Assembly: GCF_902168065.1 (NCBI RefSeq)
Contig: NZ_LR655696.1
Location: 30,082 to 94,081, forward strand
Direction of reading: 5' to 3'
Length of the DNA: 64,000 bases
Source of the DNA: Mycobacterium tilburgii
GTDB lineage: Bacteria; Actinomycetota; Actinomycetes; Mycobacteriales; Mycobacteriaceae
Shown here: one piece after another, positions 31,669 to 39,527 of the stretch
Position numbering within the stretch: position 1 is the stretch's first letter
How the letters are laid out: each line of letters begins with the position of its first letter
Notes under the pieces: model-generated
Told to the model about the DNA's origin: nothing
The model's input: the letters and a program-made list of their open reading frames with translations, nothing else
Databases searched by the model: none
Translations under genes and position numbers: made by a program

Positions 31669-31696
31669 GCCGCCTCGTCCAGCTGGACCGCACGCG

Positions 31697-31733
31697 AATC
31701 CCCCGCTTCTGCCTCACTTCGAAGCGGGGGATT
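31697..31733. terminator. Hairpin after fadE5 (perfect 13-base stem)
   Basis: Arms AATCCCCCGCTTC (31697-31709) and GAAGCGGGGGATT (31721-31733) pair perfectly around an 11-base loop, about 30 bases after the fadE5 stop. A weak T/AT stretch follows. It precedes a second hairpin and separates fadE5 from the converging fadA2. Confidence 0.75.
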
Positions 31734-31738
31734 TGCCC

Positions 31739-31782
31739 AAAAGGCCGCCTCTGGATCCTCTCACTCCAGCGGCGGCCTTTTT
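31739..31782. terminator. Rho-independent terminator between fadE5 and fadA2
   Basis: AAAAGGCCGCC (31739-31749) pairs with GGCGGCCTTTT (31771-31781), followed by one more T, giving a U-run on the plus strand and, because the left arm starts with four A, also on the minus strand. It therefore can act in both directions between the converging fadE5 and fadA2. Tidy intrinsic terminators with a U-run are uncommon in mycobacteria. Confidence 0.85.
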
Positions 31783-31971
31783 CGTGCGCCCATAGTTTTC
31801 CTACCGGCGGCCGACTCAGGGATGCCCCGTGTTGCCGTCGGGGTCGGGGGTCAGACCACAACACGGGGCAATCCGGTCTTCGGTTACCCATCCCTCGGCG
31901 TTACTAATCCGCTGTGACGAACTTCATTCGCCGACGGTCACCATGACCCGGTCTACCGGGTTCAGGGCAGT

Positions 31972-33324
31972 TCACGCCTCCAAGATCGCGGCGACACCCT
32001 GGCCACCCGCGGCGCAGATTGAGATCAGCGCGCGCAGCGGCGCCCCACCTTTCGTCTCTTTCTTCTTTTCGGCGAGTTGCTTGGCGGCCTGGGCGAGGAT
32101 CCGCCCGCCGGTGGCCGCGAAGGGGTGCCCGGCGGCCAGCGACGAACCATTGAAGTTCAGCTTGGACCGGTCGATCGAGCCGAGGGCGGCGTCAAGGCCC
32201 AGCCGTTCCTTGCAGTACTCCTCGGACTCCCAGGCCTGCAGATGCGCCAGCACGACCGACGCGAACGCCTCGTGGATCTCATAGAAGTCGAAGTCCTGCA
32301 GGCTCAGCCCGTTGCGAGCCAGCAACCGCGGCACCGCATAGGTGGGCGCCATCAGCAGCCCGTCGCGCCCGCTGACATAGTCGACCGCGGCGGTCTCGGT
32401 GTCCACCAGATACGCCAGGACAGGCAGCGAGTGATCGGCCGCCCACTGCTCGGTCGACAGCAGGGCGACCGAGGCCCCATCGGTCAGCGGGGTGGAGTTG
32501 CCCGCCGTCATCGTGGCGTCGCCGGCCTTCACCCCGAACACCGGGCGCAGCGTGGCGAGCTTTTCCACGCTGGAATTGGGCCGCAGGTTGTCATCGCGGT
32601 ACAGCCCCAAAAACGGGGTGACGAGATCGTCGAAGAAGCCGCGGTCGTAGGCCGCGACCATGTTCCGGTGGCTAGCGACAGCGAGTTCGTCCTGGTCTAT
32701 CCGCTTGATGCCCATCTTCTTGGCGGTGATGGCGGCGTGTTCGCCCATCGACAGCCCGGTGCGGGGCTCGCTGTTGTCCGGCACCTCGATGCCCAGGGTG
32801 GCGGGCAGCGCGCCGACCAGCTTCAGCCGTTCCAGGTTGGACTTGGAGCGGCGCAACTTCAGCAGCTGGCGCCGCAGGTTGTCGCTCAGGCCGATCGGCG
32901 GATCCGACGTGGTGTCCACCCCGCCCGCGGCGGCGACGTCGTAGCGACCGGACGCGATGCCGTCGGTGGCGGCGATGGCCGCCTGCAGGCCGGTGCCGCA
33001 TGCCTGCTGAATGTCGAATGCCGGCGTGTATGAAGACAATTGGGAGCCGAGGACGCACTCGCGCATCAGGTTGAAGTCGCGGCTGTGTTTGAGCACCGCG
33101 CCGCCGACGACCGCGCCGAGGCGCTGGCCCCGCAGCCCGAACCGGTCCACCAGCCCGCCCAGGGCGGCGCTGAACATGTCCTGGTTGGACGCCTCGGCGT
33201 AGGCGCCGTCCGACCGCGCGAACGGGATGCGATTGCCGCCCAGGACGGCGACCCGCCGCGGGGATTTCAGGCTCGTCTGAGCTGCTTGATCAGTTGTTTC
33301 AGAACTTGCAGGGGCCACGTTCAT
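31972..33324 (-). CDS. fadA2: FadA2, acetyl-CoA acetyltransferase (thiolase)
   Basis: Thiolase for the last step of beta-oxidation. It has 450 residues (M. tuberculosis about 440; the first about ten residues vary). The acylated Cys is Cys109 in DIQQACGTGLQ, the His is in DFYEIHEAFA and the second Cys in ISICAAGGQG; all are intact, as is the NGSSLAAGHPFAATGGR loop. It is divergent from fabG4 with a shared 134-base promoter region holding an operator-like palindrome, and converges with fadE5. Confidence 0.95.
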   Translation of the reverse strand: MNVAPASSETTDQAAQTSLKSPRRVAVLGGNRIPFARSDGAYAEASNQDMFSAALGGLVDRFGLRGQRLGAVVGGAVLKHSRDFNLMRECVLGSQLSSYTPAFDIQQACGTGLQAAIAATDGIASGRYDVAAAGGVDTTSDPPIGLSDNLRRQLLKLRRSKSNLERLKLVGALPATLGIEVPDNSEPRTGLSMGEHAAITAKKMGIKRIDQDELAVASHRNMVAAYDRGFFDDLVTPFLGLYRDDNLRPNSSVEKLATLRPVFGVKAGDATMTAGNSTPLTDGASVALLSTEQWAADHSLPVLAYLVDTETAAVDYVSGRDGLLMAPTYAVPRLLARNGLSLQDFDFYEIHEAFASVVLAHLQAWESEEYCKERLGLDAALGSIDRSKLNFNGSSLAAGHPFAATGGRILAQAAKQLAEKKKETKGGAPLRALISICAAGGQGVAAILEA

Positions 33325-33377
33325 CTCCGGTTATCAGTTTGGGGAATTGGCCGTTGCGACCCATACTACCGACTGTT

Positions 33378-33393
33378 CTTACTTTACAGTAAG
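33378..33393. promoter_or_regulatory. Operator-like palindrome between fadA2 and fabG4
   Basis: CTTACTTTACAGTAAG is an inverted repeat with 6-base arms around TTAC, in the divergent promoter region (54 bases before fadA2, 66 before fabG4). TTACT-N-AGTAA is a common form of TetR-family operator. One site here could control both transcripts. It is similar in style to the palindrome before fadE5 but not identical. Confidence 0.55.
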
Positions 33394-33458
33394 TTAGTAC
33401 TCGTTACGGTTGGTTTGTCCGATACGTTCGACCCAGAAAGACAACGGAAGGCAGCTCA

Positions 33459-34835
33459 GTGGCTCCCAATCGTTCCTCCGACCTGTTCTCGCAAGTCGTC
33501 AATTCGGGCCCCGGATCTTTTCTGGCCAAGCAACTCGGGGTCCCACAGCCGGAGAATCTACGCCGCTACTCCCCCGGCGATCCGCCGCTGGCCGGGTCTT
33601 TGCTGATCGGCGGCCCCCAGTACCGGCAAGGGCGGATCGTCGAGCCGCTGCGGGCCGCATTGGACGGCGACTACGACCTGGTCGGCAACAACCTCGGCGG
33701 CCGCTGGGCCGACAAGTTCGGCGGCCTAGTGTTCGACGCCACCGGCATCACGATGCCGGAAGGCCTCAAGGCGCTGCACGATTTCTTCACCCCGCTGCTG
33801 CGCGACCTGGGCCACTGCGCGCGCGTCGTGGTGGTCGGCACCACTCCCGACGCCGCCGCCAGCACCGACGAGCGGATCGCACAGCGCGCCCTGGAAGGCT
33901 TCACCCGCTCGCTGGGCAAGGAGCTACGCAATGGCTCCACCGTGGCGCTGGTCTATTCGTCGCCGGAGGCGAATCCGGCCGCCACGAGCCTGGAATCGAC
34001 GATGCGGTTCATTCTCTCGGCGAAGTCGGCGTACGTCGATGGTCAGGTGTTTTACGTCGGCGCCGCCGATTCCACCCCGCCGACCGACTGGGACCGGCCG
34101 CTGGACGACAAGGTCGCCGTCGTCACCGGAGCCGCCCGCGGCATCGGCGCGACGATCGCCGAGGTGTTCGCCCGCGACGGCGCCCGCGTCGTCGCGATCG
34201 ATGTGGAATCCGCGGCCGAAACCTTGGCCGAGACCGCCAGCCGGGTCGGGGGCACGGCGCTGTGGCTGGACGTCACAGCCGCCGACGCGGTCGACAAGAT
34301 CACCGAACACCTGCGCAACCACTACGCCGGTCACGCCGACGTGTTGGTCAACAACGCCGGCATCACCCGCGACAAGCTGCTGGTCAACATGGACGCCGCC
34401 CGCTGGGATGCCGTCCTGGCGGTCAGTCTCCTTGCCCCGCAACGCCTTACCCAGGGTTTGGTGGCCAACGGCAGCATCGGCGAGGGCGGCCGGATCATCG
34501 GACTGTCGTCGATGGCCGGCATCGCCGGTAACCGCGGGCAGACCAACTACGCCACCACCAAGGCCGGGATGATCGGGCTGACCCAAGCGCTGGCACCGGA
34601 GCTCTACGAGAAGGGCATCACCATCAACGCCGTGGCGCCGGGGTTCATCGAGACCCAGATGACCGCGGCGATTCCGCTGGTCACCCGGGAGGTGGGCCGC
34701 CGGATGAACTCGCTGCTGCAGGGCGGCCAGCCGGTCGACGTCGCCGAGACCATCGCCTACTTCGCCAGTCCGGCATCAAATGCGGTGACGGGCAACGTCA
34801 TTCGCGTCTGCGGTCAGGCAATGTTGGGGGCATGA
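33459..34835 (+). CDS. fabG4: FabG4, high-molecular-weight 3-ketoacyl reductase
   Basis: NADH-dependent beta-ketoacyl-CoA reductase with an N-terminal flavodoxin-like domain (residues about 1-200) and a C-terminal SDR domain. It has 458 residues (M. tuberculosis 454). The SDR cofactor loop [17 protein letters not shown] is near residue 220, [11 protein letters not shown] follows, and the catalytic Ser, Tyr and Lys lie in [20 protein letters not shown] plus KAG. The stop overlaps the htdX start (ATGA), so the reductase and dehydratase are co-translated. Confidence 0.96.
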   Translation: MAPNRSSDLFSQVVNSGPGSFLAKQLGVPQPENLRRYSPGDPPLAGSLLIGGPQYRQGRIVEPLRAALDGDYDLVGNNLGGRWADKFGGLVFDATGITMPEGLKALHDFFTPLLRDLGHCARVVVVGTTPDAAASTDERIAQRALEGFTRSLGKELRNGSTVALVYSSPEANPAATSLESTMRFILSAKSAYVDGQVFYVGAADSTPPTDWDRPLDDKVAVVTGAARGIGATIAEVFARDGARVVAIDVESAAETLAETASRVGGTALWLDVTAADAVDKITEHLRNHYAGHADVLVNNAGITRDKLLVNMDAARWDAVLAVSLLAPQRLTQGLVANGSIGEGGRIIGLSSMAGIAGNRGQTNYATTKAGMIGLTQALAPELYEKGITINAVAPGFIETQMTAAIPLVTREVGRRMNSLLQGGQPVDVAETIAYFASPASNAVTGNVIRVCGQAMLGA

Positions 34836-35677
34836 TGGACCAGCCGAGCGGCTTGAGAAACATGCTGTGGGCGGCCGCCGGGGCGCTGCCGGTGGTGCTC
34901 CGGACCGACCAGTTGCCCAGCCAGACGGTGACGGTCGAGGAGTTGCCGATCGACCGGACGAACGTGGCCGAGTACGCGGCGATCACAGGCCTGCGCTTCG
35001 GCAACAACGTGCCCCTCACCTATCCCTTCGCGTTGACCTTTCCAGCGCTGATGTCTCTGGTGACGGGCTTTGACTTCCCTTTCGCGGCAATGGGTTCGGT
35101 ACACACGGAGAGCCACATCACCCAGTACCGGCCGATCGCGGTTACGGATACCGTCGGCGTGCGGGTACATCCGGAGAATCTGCGTGAGCATCGCAAGGGA
35201 CTGCTCGTCGACCTGATCACCGACGTCAGCGTCGGCAACGAAACCGCCTGGCATCAGGTGACGACGTTCCTGCACCAGCAGCGCACCAGCCTGTCCGACG
35301 AGCCCAAGCCGCCGCCGCAGAAACAGCCCAAGCTGCCGCCACCGAGCGCCGTGCTGCGTATCACCCCCGGCCAGATTCGCCGGTACGCCGTCGTCGGGGG
35401 TGATCACAACCCGATCCACACCAACCCGATCGCCGCCAAGCTGTTTGGGTTCCCGACCGTCATTGCACATGGAATGTTCAGCGCCGCAGCGGTATTGGCG
35501 AACATCGAAGCGTGGATCCCGCATGCGGTGCGGTACTCGGTGCTGTTCGGCAAGCCGCTGATCCTGCCAGCGACCGCGGGGCTGTACATCGACGAAAAAG
35601 AACACGGCTTCGAGCTGTCGTTGCGCAACATCGCCAAGGGCTACCCGCACCTGACCGGAACCGTCGAGCCGCTGTAG
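34832..35677 (+). CDS. htdX: HtdX, (R)-3-hydroxyacyl thioester dehydratase
   Basis: MaoC-type hot-dog dehydratase acting on 3-hydroxyacyl thioesters, able to serve mitochondrial-type FAS II in yeast tests reported for the M. tuberculosis enzyme. It has 281 residues (M. tuberculosis 280). The hydratase motif with catalytic Asp and His is [19 protein letters not shown] then HGMF, residues about 188-213. The paired-domain N-terminus is intact. It is coupled to fabG4 by a four-base overlap. Confidence 0.95.
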   Translation: MMDQPSGLRNMLWAAAGALPVVLRTDQLPSQTVTVEELPIDRTNVAEYAAITGLRFGNNVPLTYPFALTFPALMSLVTGFDFPFAAMGSVHTESHITQYRPIAVTDTVGVRVHPENLREHRKGLLVDLITDVSVGNETAWHQVTTFLHQQRTSLSDEPKPPPQKQPKLPPPSAVLRITPGQIRRYAVVGGDHNPIHTNPIAAKLFGFPTVIAHGMFSAAAVLANIEAWIPHAVRYSVLFGKPLILPATAGLYIDEKEHGFELSLRNIAKGYPHLTGTVEPL

Positions 35678-35682
35678 CCGTC

Positions 35683-36516
35683 TCAGCTGACGCGTTCGTC
35701 CCGTTTGAGCCCCCGAAAGCTCAACAGCCTGCTCAGTCCGTGCGCGCCGGTCGAGGTCATCAAAAACACCAAGAGCAGCCAGAGCGGCGGCCGGGCCAGC
35801 TCCCAGATGAAGATCGCGGCCCAAATCGGTGAGCCCTGGGTGACCGCGAGCACCCCGGCGGACCCGGCCAGCGAGAGCGCCGGCACGTGCAGGTCCGTCC
35901 CCGCGATCCAGTTGATCGTCAGCACCAGCAGCGCGCCCGTCGCCGCGCCAGCGGCTGCCAAGTGTTGAGCATGATGCGGGCCGAGAACAACGCACCCGCC
36001 AGCGGCACGGCATACACGCGCCCACTCCGGCCCCGGTAGCGCAGGCAAGCAGGATCTCCCGGTCTCGCGAATCCAGACGCCGCAACCATCCGTTGCCGAA
36101 ATCACCGAGCGCGGCGGCGAATTGGCGCGGCACCCCTTCCTATCCCAGCGACGCTCCCGAGCCGACCAGCTGCACCTGCAGCATGGCGTCGACGCTCCAC
36201 GACAGCCGCGGTATCGGCTCGTGACGGGCGATGGTGCCGGCCAAGGGCGGCACCGCGGCCCGGCGCCGCAGCAGCCACCACCCCAACCCCGCCAGCGCGG
36301 CGCCGACCATCGGCCCCCAGCACCCGGCGCACCGGCTGCTGTCGCTCACCGCGGCCAACAGGGGGCCGAAGCTGTAGTGATAGGTCAGGTGCTGGACGAA
36401 CCGCAGTACGAACGTGATCGACACCCCGGCGAACCCGGCCAGCAGACCGACGATGATGACCGTGCAAAAGAAGTCCACGTTGCGGCCCGGGGGCGGGCGG
36501 GCGAACGGGACACGGC
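35683..36516 (-). pseudogene. ClC-family chloride channel/transporter, frameshifted
   Basis: Membrane protein remnant of the ClC family. The N-terminal part (DFFCTVIIVGLLAGFAGVSI, LLAAVSDSSRCAGCWGPM) is in one frame from about 36480 to 36140, the end (GPHHAQHLAAAGAATGALLV, APVALAGSAGVLAVTQG-like LSLAGSAGVLAVTQGSPIWA) in another to 35683. The central helices with the GSGIP and GKEGP selectivity loops are missing or unreadable, and several hundred codons are lost against a usual length over 400. The gene converges with htdX; M. tuberculosis has vapBC24 here instead. Confidence 0.72.
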
Positions 36517-36556
36517 ATGAATCTAGCCCGCGAACGCCGCGCCAGCCGGACGCGGG

Positions 36557-37186
36557 TTAGGACGCGGGCCGCTGGGCGGGGCCGGTTTCTTGTTTCTCGG
36601 GCACCCCGCGCAGGCCGTGCCAGAACAAATCGATCATCAACTCGGCCGCCTCGTCGACATCGATGTGTCCGGTTGACAACCGGTTGGCCATCGCCTCACC
36701 GGCACCCACCAGCACCACCGCCATCATCTGGTGTTCGGCGTCGGTGCGCGGGGTGCGGCTGTTCTCCCGCACCAGCCCCGCGACCAGCTCGATGATCTGC
36801 TCGCGCCCTTCCCGGACAGTGTGCGCGAAAGCCTGCGAGCTGATCGCCTGGGTGTACATCACGATCCAGGACGCTTGGTTGGCATCGATGTAGCGCAAAA
36901 ACGCCCCAATGGTGTTGCGCAGCAAGTCCCGCGGGCTTTGGGTGTAGTCGATGTCGGCGCGGACCGCGTCGATGAATCGGGTCATCTCGCGGTTGAGGCA
37001 GGCGCCGAACAGGTCCTCTTTGGAGCCGTAGTACAGGTACAGCATTGGTTTGGAGATCTCGGCGGCGGCGGCAATGGTGTCCATCGAGGTCTCGTGGTAG
37101 CCGTTGACCGAGAACATCTGCACGGCCGCGTCGAGCATCTGCTGTTCCCGAACGGCGCGGGGTAGCCGCTTGGTACCACCTGCCAT
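36557..37186 (-). CDS. TetR-family transcriptional regulator (Rv0238-like)
   Basis: 209-residue TetR repressor, orthologue of Rv0238 (204 residues). The helix-turn-helix is in METSMD-type context: HETSMDTIAAAAEISKPMLY near residues 31-50, followed by LYYGSKEDLFGACLNREM. The ligand-binding domain is intact and its C-terminal tail is slightly variable. Its target is unknown; the palindromes before fadE5 and between fadA2 and fabG4 are candidates because the genes are close, but this is a guess. Transcribed after lpqI with a 66-base gap. Confidence 0.92.
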   Translation of the reverse strand: MAGGTKRLPRAVREQQMLDAAVQMFSVNGYHETSMDTIAAAAEISKPMLYLYYGSKEDLFGACLNREMTRFIDAVRADIDYTQSPRDLLRNTIGAFLRYIDANQASWIVMYTQAISSQAFAHTVREGREQIIELVAGLVRENSRTPRTDAEHQMMAVVLVGAGEAMANRLSTGHIDVDEAAELMIDLFWHGLRGVPEKQETGPAQRPAS

Positions 37187-37252
37187 CGCTCTGACCTTTC
37201 AAGCCCTTCGGGCTCCGCTTATCTGCCTCCAGGGTAACGATTGACCTGACGG

Positions 37253-38398
37253 TTAGTGTTCACAAGCCCGGCCGGGGCCCTTCATCATTGCCACCCGCAG
37301 CAGCGACTGGTCCACCGCAGGTAACGCCAATTCACCTGCGGCCAAAGCCTTTTCGAGACGGATCAGCACGGCGGGGACCTCGTCAGTGGTGACCCATAGC
37401 GCGATGTCGGTGCCCGCTTGCAGGGTCCGCAGCACGGCCTCGGCAACCCCATAGCGATCCGAGATCGCCGCCATGCTGGACAGGTCGTCGCTGAAGATGG
37501 GGCCGTTGAAGGGCGGGCCGCCGTACCTGGTTCCCTCGCGCAGCAGTTTGACCGCGGCGGGACTCAGGCTGGCCGGCTCGTCATTGGTGGTCAAGCCGGG
37601 CACCTGCAGGTGGCCGATCATCACCGCGACCGGGGCCTGAGTCACCAGCGCCTTATAGGGCACCAGGTCGTCGTTGATCAGCTCGGGCAGCGGCGGTGTG
37701 ATGACCCCGCCCTTGTGCGAGTCACCGGAACCGTGGCCGTGGCCCGGGAAATGCTTGAGCACCGGCAGCACTCCGGCATCGCGCAGGCCCTGGGCGTAGG
37801 CCCCGGCGTAGGTGGTGACGGTAACCGGGTTGTCGCCGAACGAGCGGTCCCCGATCACGCTGTCGTTGGGCTCGCCGGTGACGTCGACGACCGGCGCGAA
37901 GTCGATGGTGATGCCCTCCTCGCGCATCTTCTTGCCGCGCTCGGCCGCCTGCGTGCGCACCTGCTCGGGGGTCTGGATGCGGGCCAGCTCCTTCGGCGAC
38001 GGGGCGGTGCCGATCAGCGACTTCAACCGGGACACCCGGCCGCCTTCCTCGTCGACGCTGACCGCCAGTGGCAATGGCCCTGCGCTGCCCGCGATGTCGG
38101 CCAGCGGCCCCTGGAAGATGCCGAGATCGGTCCAGCTGCCGATAAAAATCCCGCCGACGTGGTAGCCGTTGACCACGGCACGGGCGTCGTCGGCGTTCTT
38201 CACACCCACCATCAGCAGCTGGGCCAGCTTGTCGCGGGTGGACAGCTTGGCCGTCGGGTCACCGCAGATCGGCGGTGCGGGCGGCGCGGCGGAATTGCTG
38301 GTCGTCGTCGAGCCGGGCGGTTTGGCACCCTCGTGACCACACGCCGCTACCAGCGTTGACACGGCGGCGAGCAGGGCGAGGGTGCGCGAAAAAGCCAT
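37253..38398 (-). CDS. lpqI: LpqI, lipoprotein beta-N-acetylglucosaminidase (NagZ-like)
   Basis: Family 3 glycoside hydrolase that removes N-acetylglucosamine from peptidoglycan turnover products at the cell surface. It has 381 residues (M. tuberculosis 388). The signal peptide has lipobox LVAAC with Cys20. The NagZ catalytic loop KHFPGHGHGSGDSHKG is near residue 213 and the nucleophile Asp in IFSDDLSSM near 305. Intact, in a pair with the TetR gene downstream. Confidence 0.94.
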   Translation of the reverse strand: MAFSRTLALLAAVSTLVAACGHEGAKPPGSTTTSNSAAPPAPPICGDPTAKLSTRDKLAQLLMVGVKNADDARAVVNGYHVGGIFIGSWTDLGIFQGPLADIAGSAGPLPLAVSVDEEGGRVSRLKSLIGTAPSPKELARIQTPEQVRTQAAERGKKMREEGITIDFAPVVDVTGEPNDSVIGDRSFGDNPVTVTTYAGAYAQGLRDAGVLPVLKHFPGHGHGSGDSHKGGVITPPLPELINDDLVPYKALVTQAPVAVMIGHLQVPGLTTNDEPASLSPAAVKLLREGTRYGGPPFNGPIFSDDLSSMAAISDRYGVAEAVLRTLQAGTDIALWVTTDEVPAVLIRLEKALAAGELALPAVDQSLLRVAMMKGPGRACEH

Positions 38399-38557
38399 CG
38401 GGACATGTTGTCACGGCCGGCGCTCACCCGGGCGCGGCCCCACCGCGCGGTCCGGCCCGGCAAATCCCGCCTGAACCAAAACACGCTTTACTGCGCGCCG
38501 CCAAGACCCAGCTTAAGTTAGCCGCAAGCCCAGTCCCGCAGGCACGGAGGAACCGCG

Positions 38558-38775
38558 ATGGCCGCTTTCACCCTGGCTACCGTGGCGGGTGCCGCCGCGG
38601 GTCTGGCAATCGGTGCCGTCGCCACCATCGGCGTCACGCTGGCCGCCGAGGACCACACCATCGTGCCGGTCCGCGCGCCGTCGAGCCCGTCGTCGCCCTA
38701 TCTGGTGCAGTACGCGGCGACCGGTGCATCGGCGGGTATTGCCCCTTCCCTGCGACAGCCCTGACAGCTGCCTGA
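38558..38775 (+). pseudogene. DUF2613-type small secreted/membrane protein, copy 1, C-terminal frameshift
   Basis: Start MAAFTLATVAGAAAGLAIGA then VATIGVTLA is a single hydrophobic segment like Rv0236A. After PYLVQY an extra base shifts the frame and gives a stop at 38764. In the other frame the end reads GDRCIGGYCPFPATALTAA to 38775, parallel to the GERCWHGHC end of copy 2. Two Cys in the lost tail may form a disulfide in the family. The open 68-residue frame could still be translated. Confidence 0.65.
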
Positions 38776-38893
38776 ACGAGTTGCCGGCGGTGCCGCCGGA
38801 ACTGCAACCCTGACGACACCCCTGCTCGCCGCGCGCTGTGACCGCCCGCTGCCGTTAGGTTGGGCGTGGACCCACCCAAGGGAGGAGCCAGCG

Positions 38894-39128
38894 ATGACGG
38901 GGTTCGCGCTGGCCACTACCGCCGGCGTCGTGGTGGGGCTGACGATCGGCGCCGCCGCATCCATCGGCGTAACGCTGGCCGTCAAGAACCAGGGCGACGG
39001 CGACGGTCGCGGCGATCACGGCGGTGACGCACGCACCAGCCGCGCCCGCGGGACGGAACCCGACCGGGCCGTATCTGGTGAACTACGGCGAGCGATGTTG
39101 GCACGGGCACTGCATCCCCTGGTCATGA
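38894..39128 (+). pseudogene. DUF2613-type small protein, copy 2, internal frameshift
   Basis: Start MTGFALATTAGVVVGLTIGA then AASIGVTLAVKNQ, after GGAGG. Just after KNQ the frame shifts; the true end, ATVAAITAVTHAPAAPAGRN then PTGPYLVNYGERCWHGHC, runs in the next frame to a stop at 39128, whereas the open frame continues to 39172 as an Arg-rich tail. It lies between copy 1 and the intact Rv0236A-like copy 3. Confidence 0.65.
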
Positions 39129-39223
39129 CGCTTCGCGACGCGAGGCCCGAAAGGCGACGGCTGTTCTGCTAGGTTGACGTTTGGGTAGCCCCCGTGACAT
39201 CCACAAAACCCAAGGAGTAGCCA

Positions 39224-39397
39224 ATGAACCGGATCATTGCGCCCGCCGCAGCGAGCGTGGTGGTTGGTTTGCTGTTGGGCGCGGCCGCGATCTTCGGGGT
39301 CACTCTGATGGTGCAACAGGACACGAAGCCGCCACTACCCGGGGGCGATCCGCAGTCGTCAGTGCTCAACCGGGTGGAATACGGCAACCGTAGCTAG
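39224..39397 (+). CDS. Rv0236A-like small secreted protein (DUF2613), copy 3
   Basis: 57-residue protein, nearly identical to Rv0236A: MNRIIAPAAASVVVGLLLGA, then AAIFGVTLMVQQ, ending in VLNRVEYGNRS. A single N-terminal hydrophobic segment could be a signal anchor. AAGGAG precedes the ATG by 7 bases. It lies directly upstream of aftD, as in M. tuberculosis, and is the only one of three tandem copies without a frameshift. Too short to have a clear function; association with aftD is conserved. Confidence 0.88.
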   Translation: MNRIIAPAAASVVVGLLLGAAAIFGVTLMVQQDTKPPLPGGDPQSSVLNRVEYGNRS

Positions 39398-39527
39398 CGG
39401 CGATCGCAAGCACGGCATTGGCGATCGCAGGCAGGAAGAAGCCACGCGCAGCGGGTCGGCGCCTTCGGAGTCCGCGGCGACACGAACGTCGCCCGCGGCA
39501 CCCGCTGCGGACCTGTCGGTCGCACCC

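Noticed and set aside
37187..37252. Possible operator in the gap between lpqI and the TetR gene (TAACG ... CGGTTA)
   Set aside because: The dyad is imperfect and short; not enough to call.
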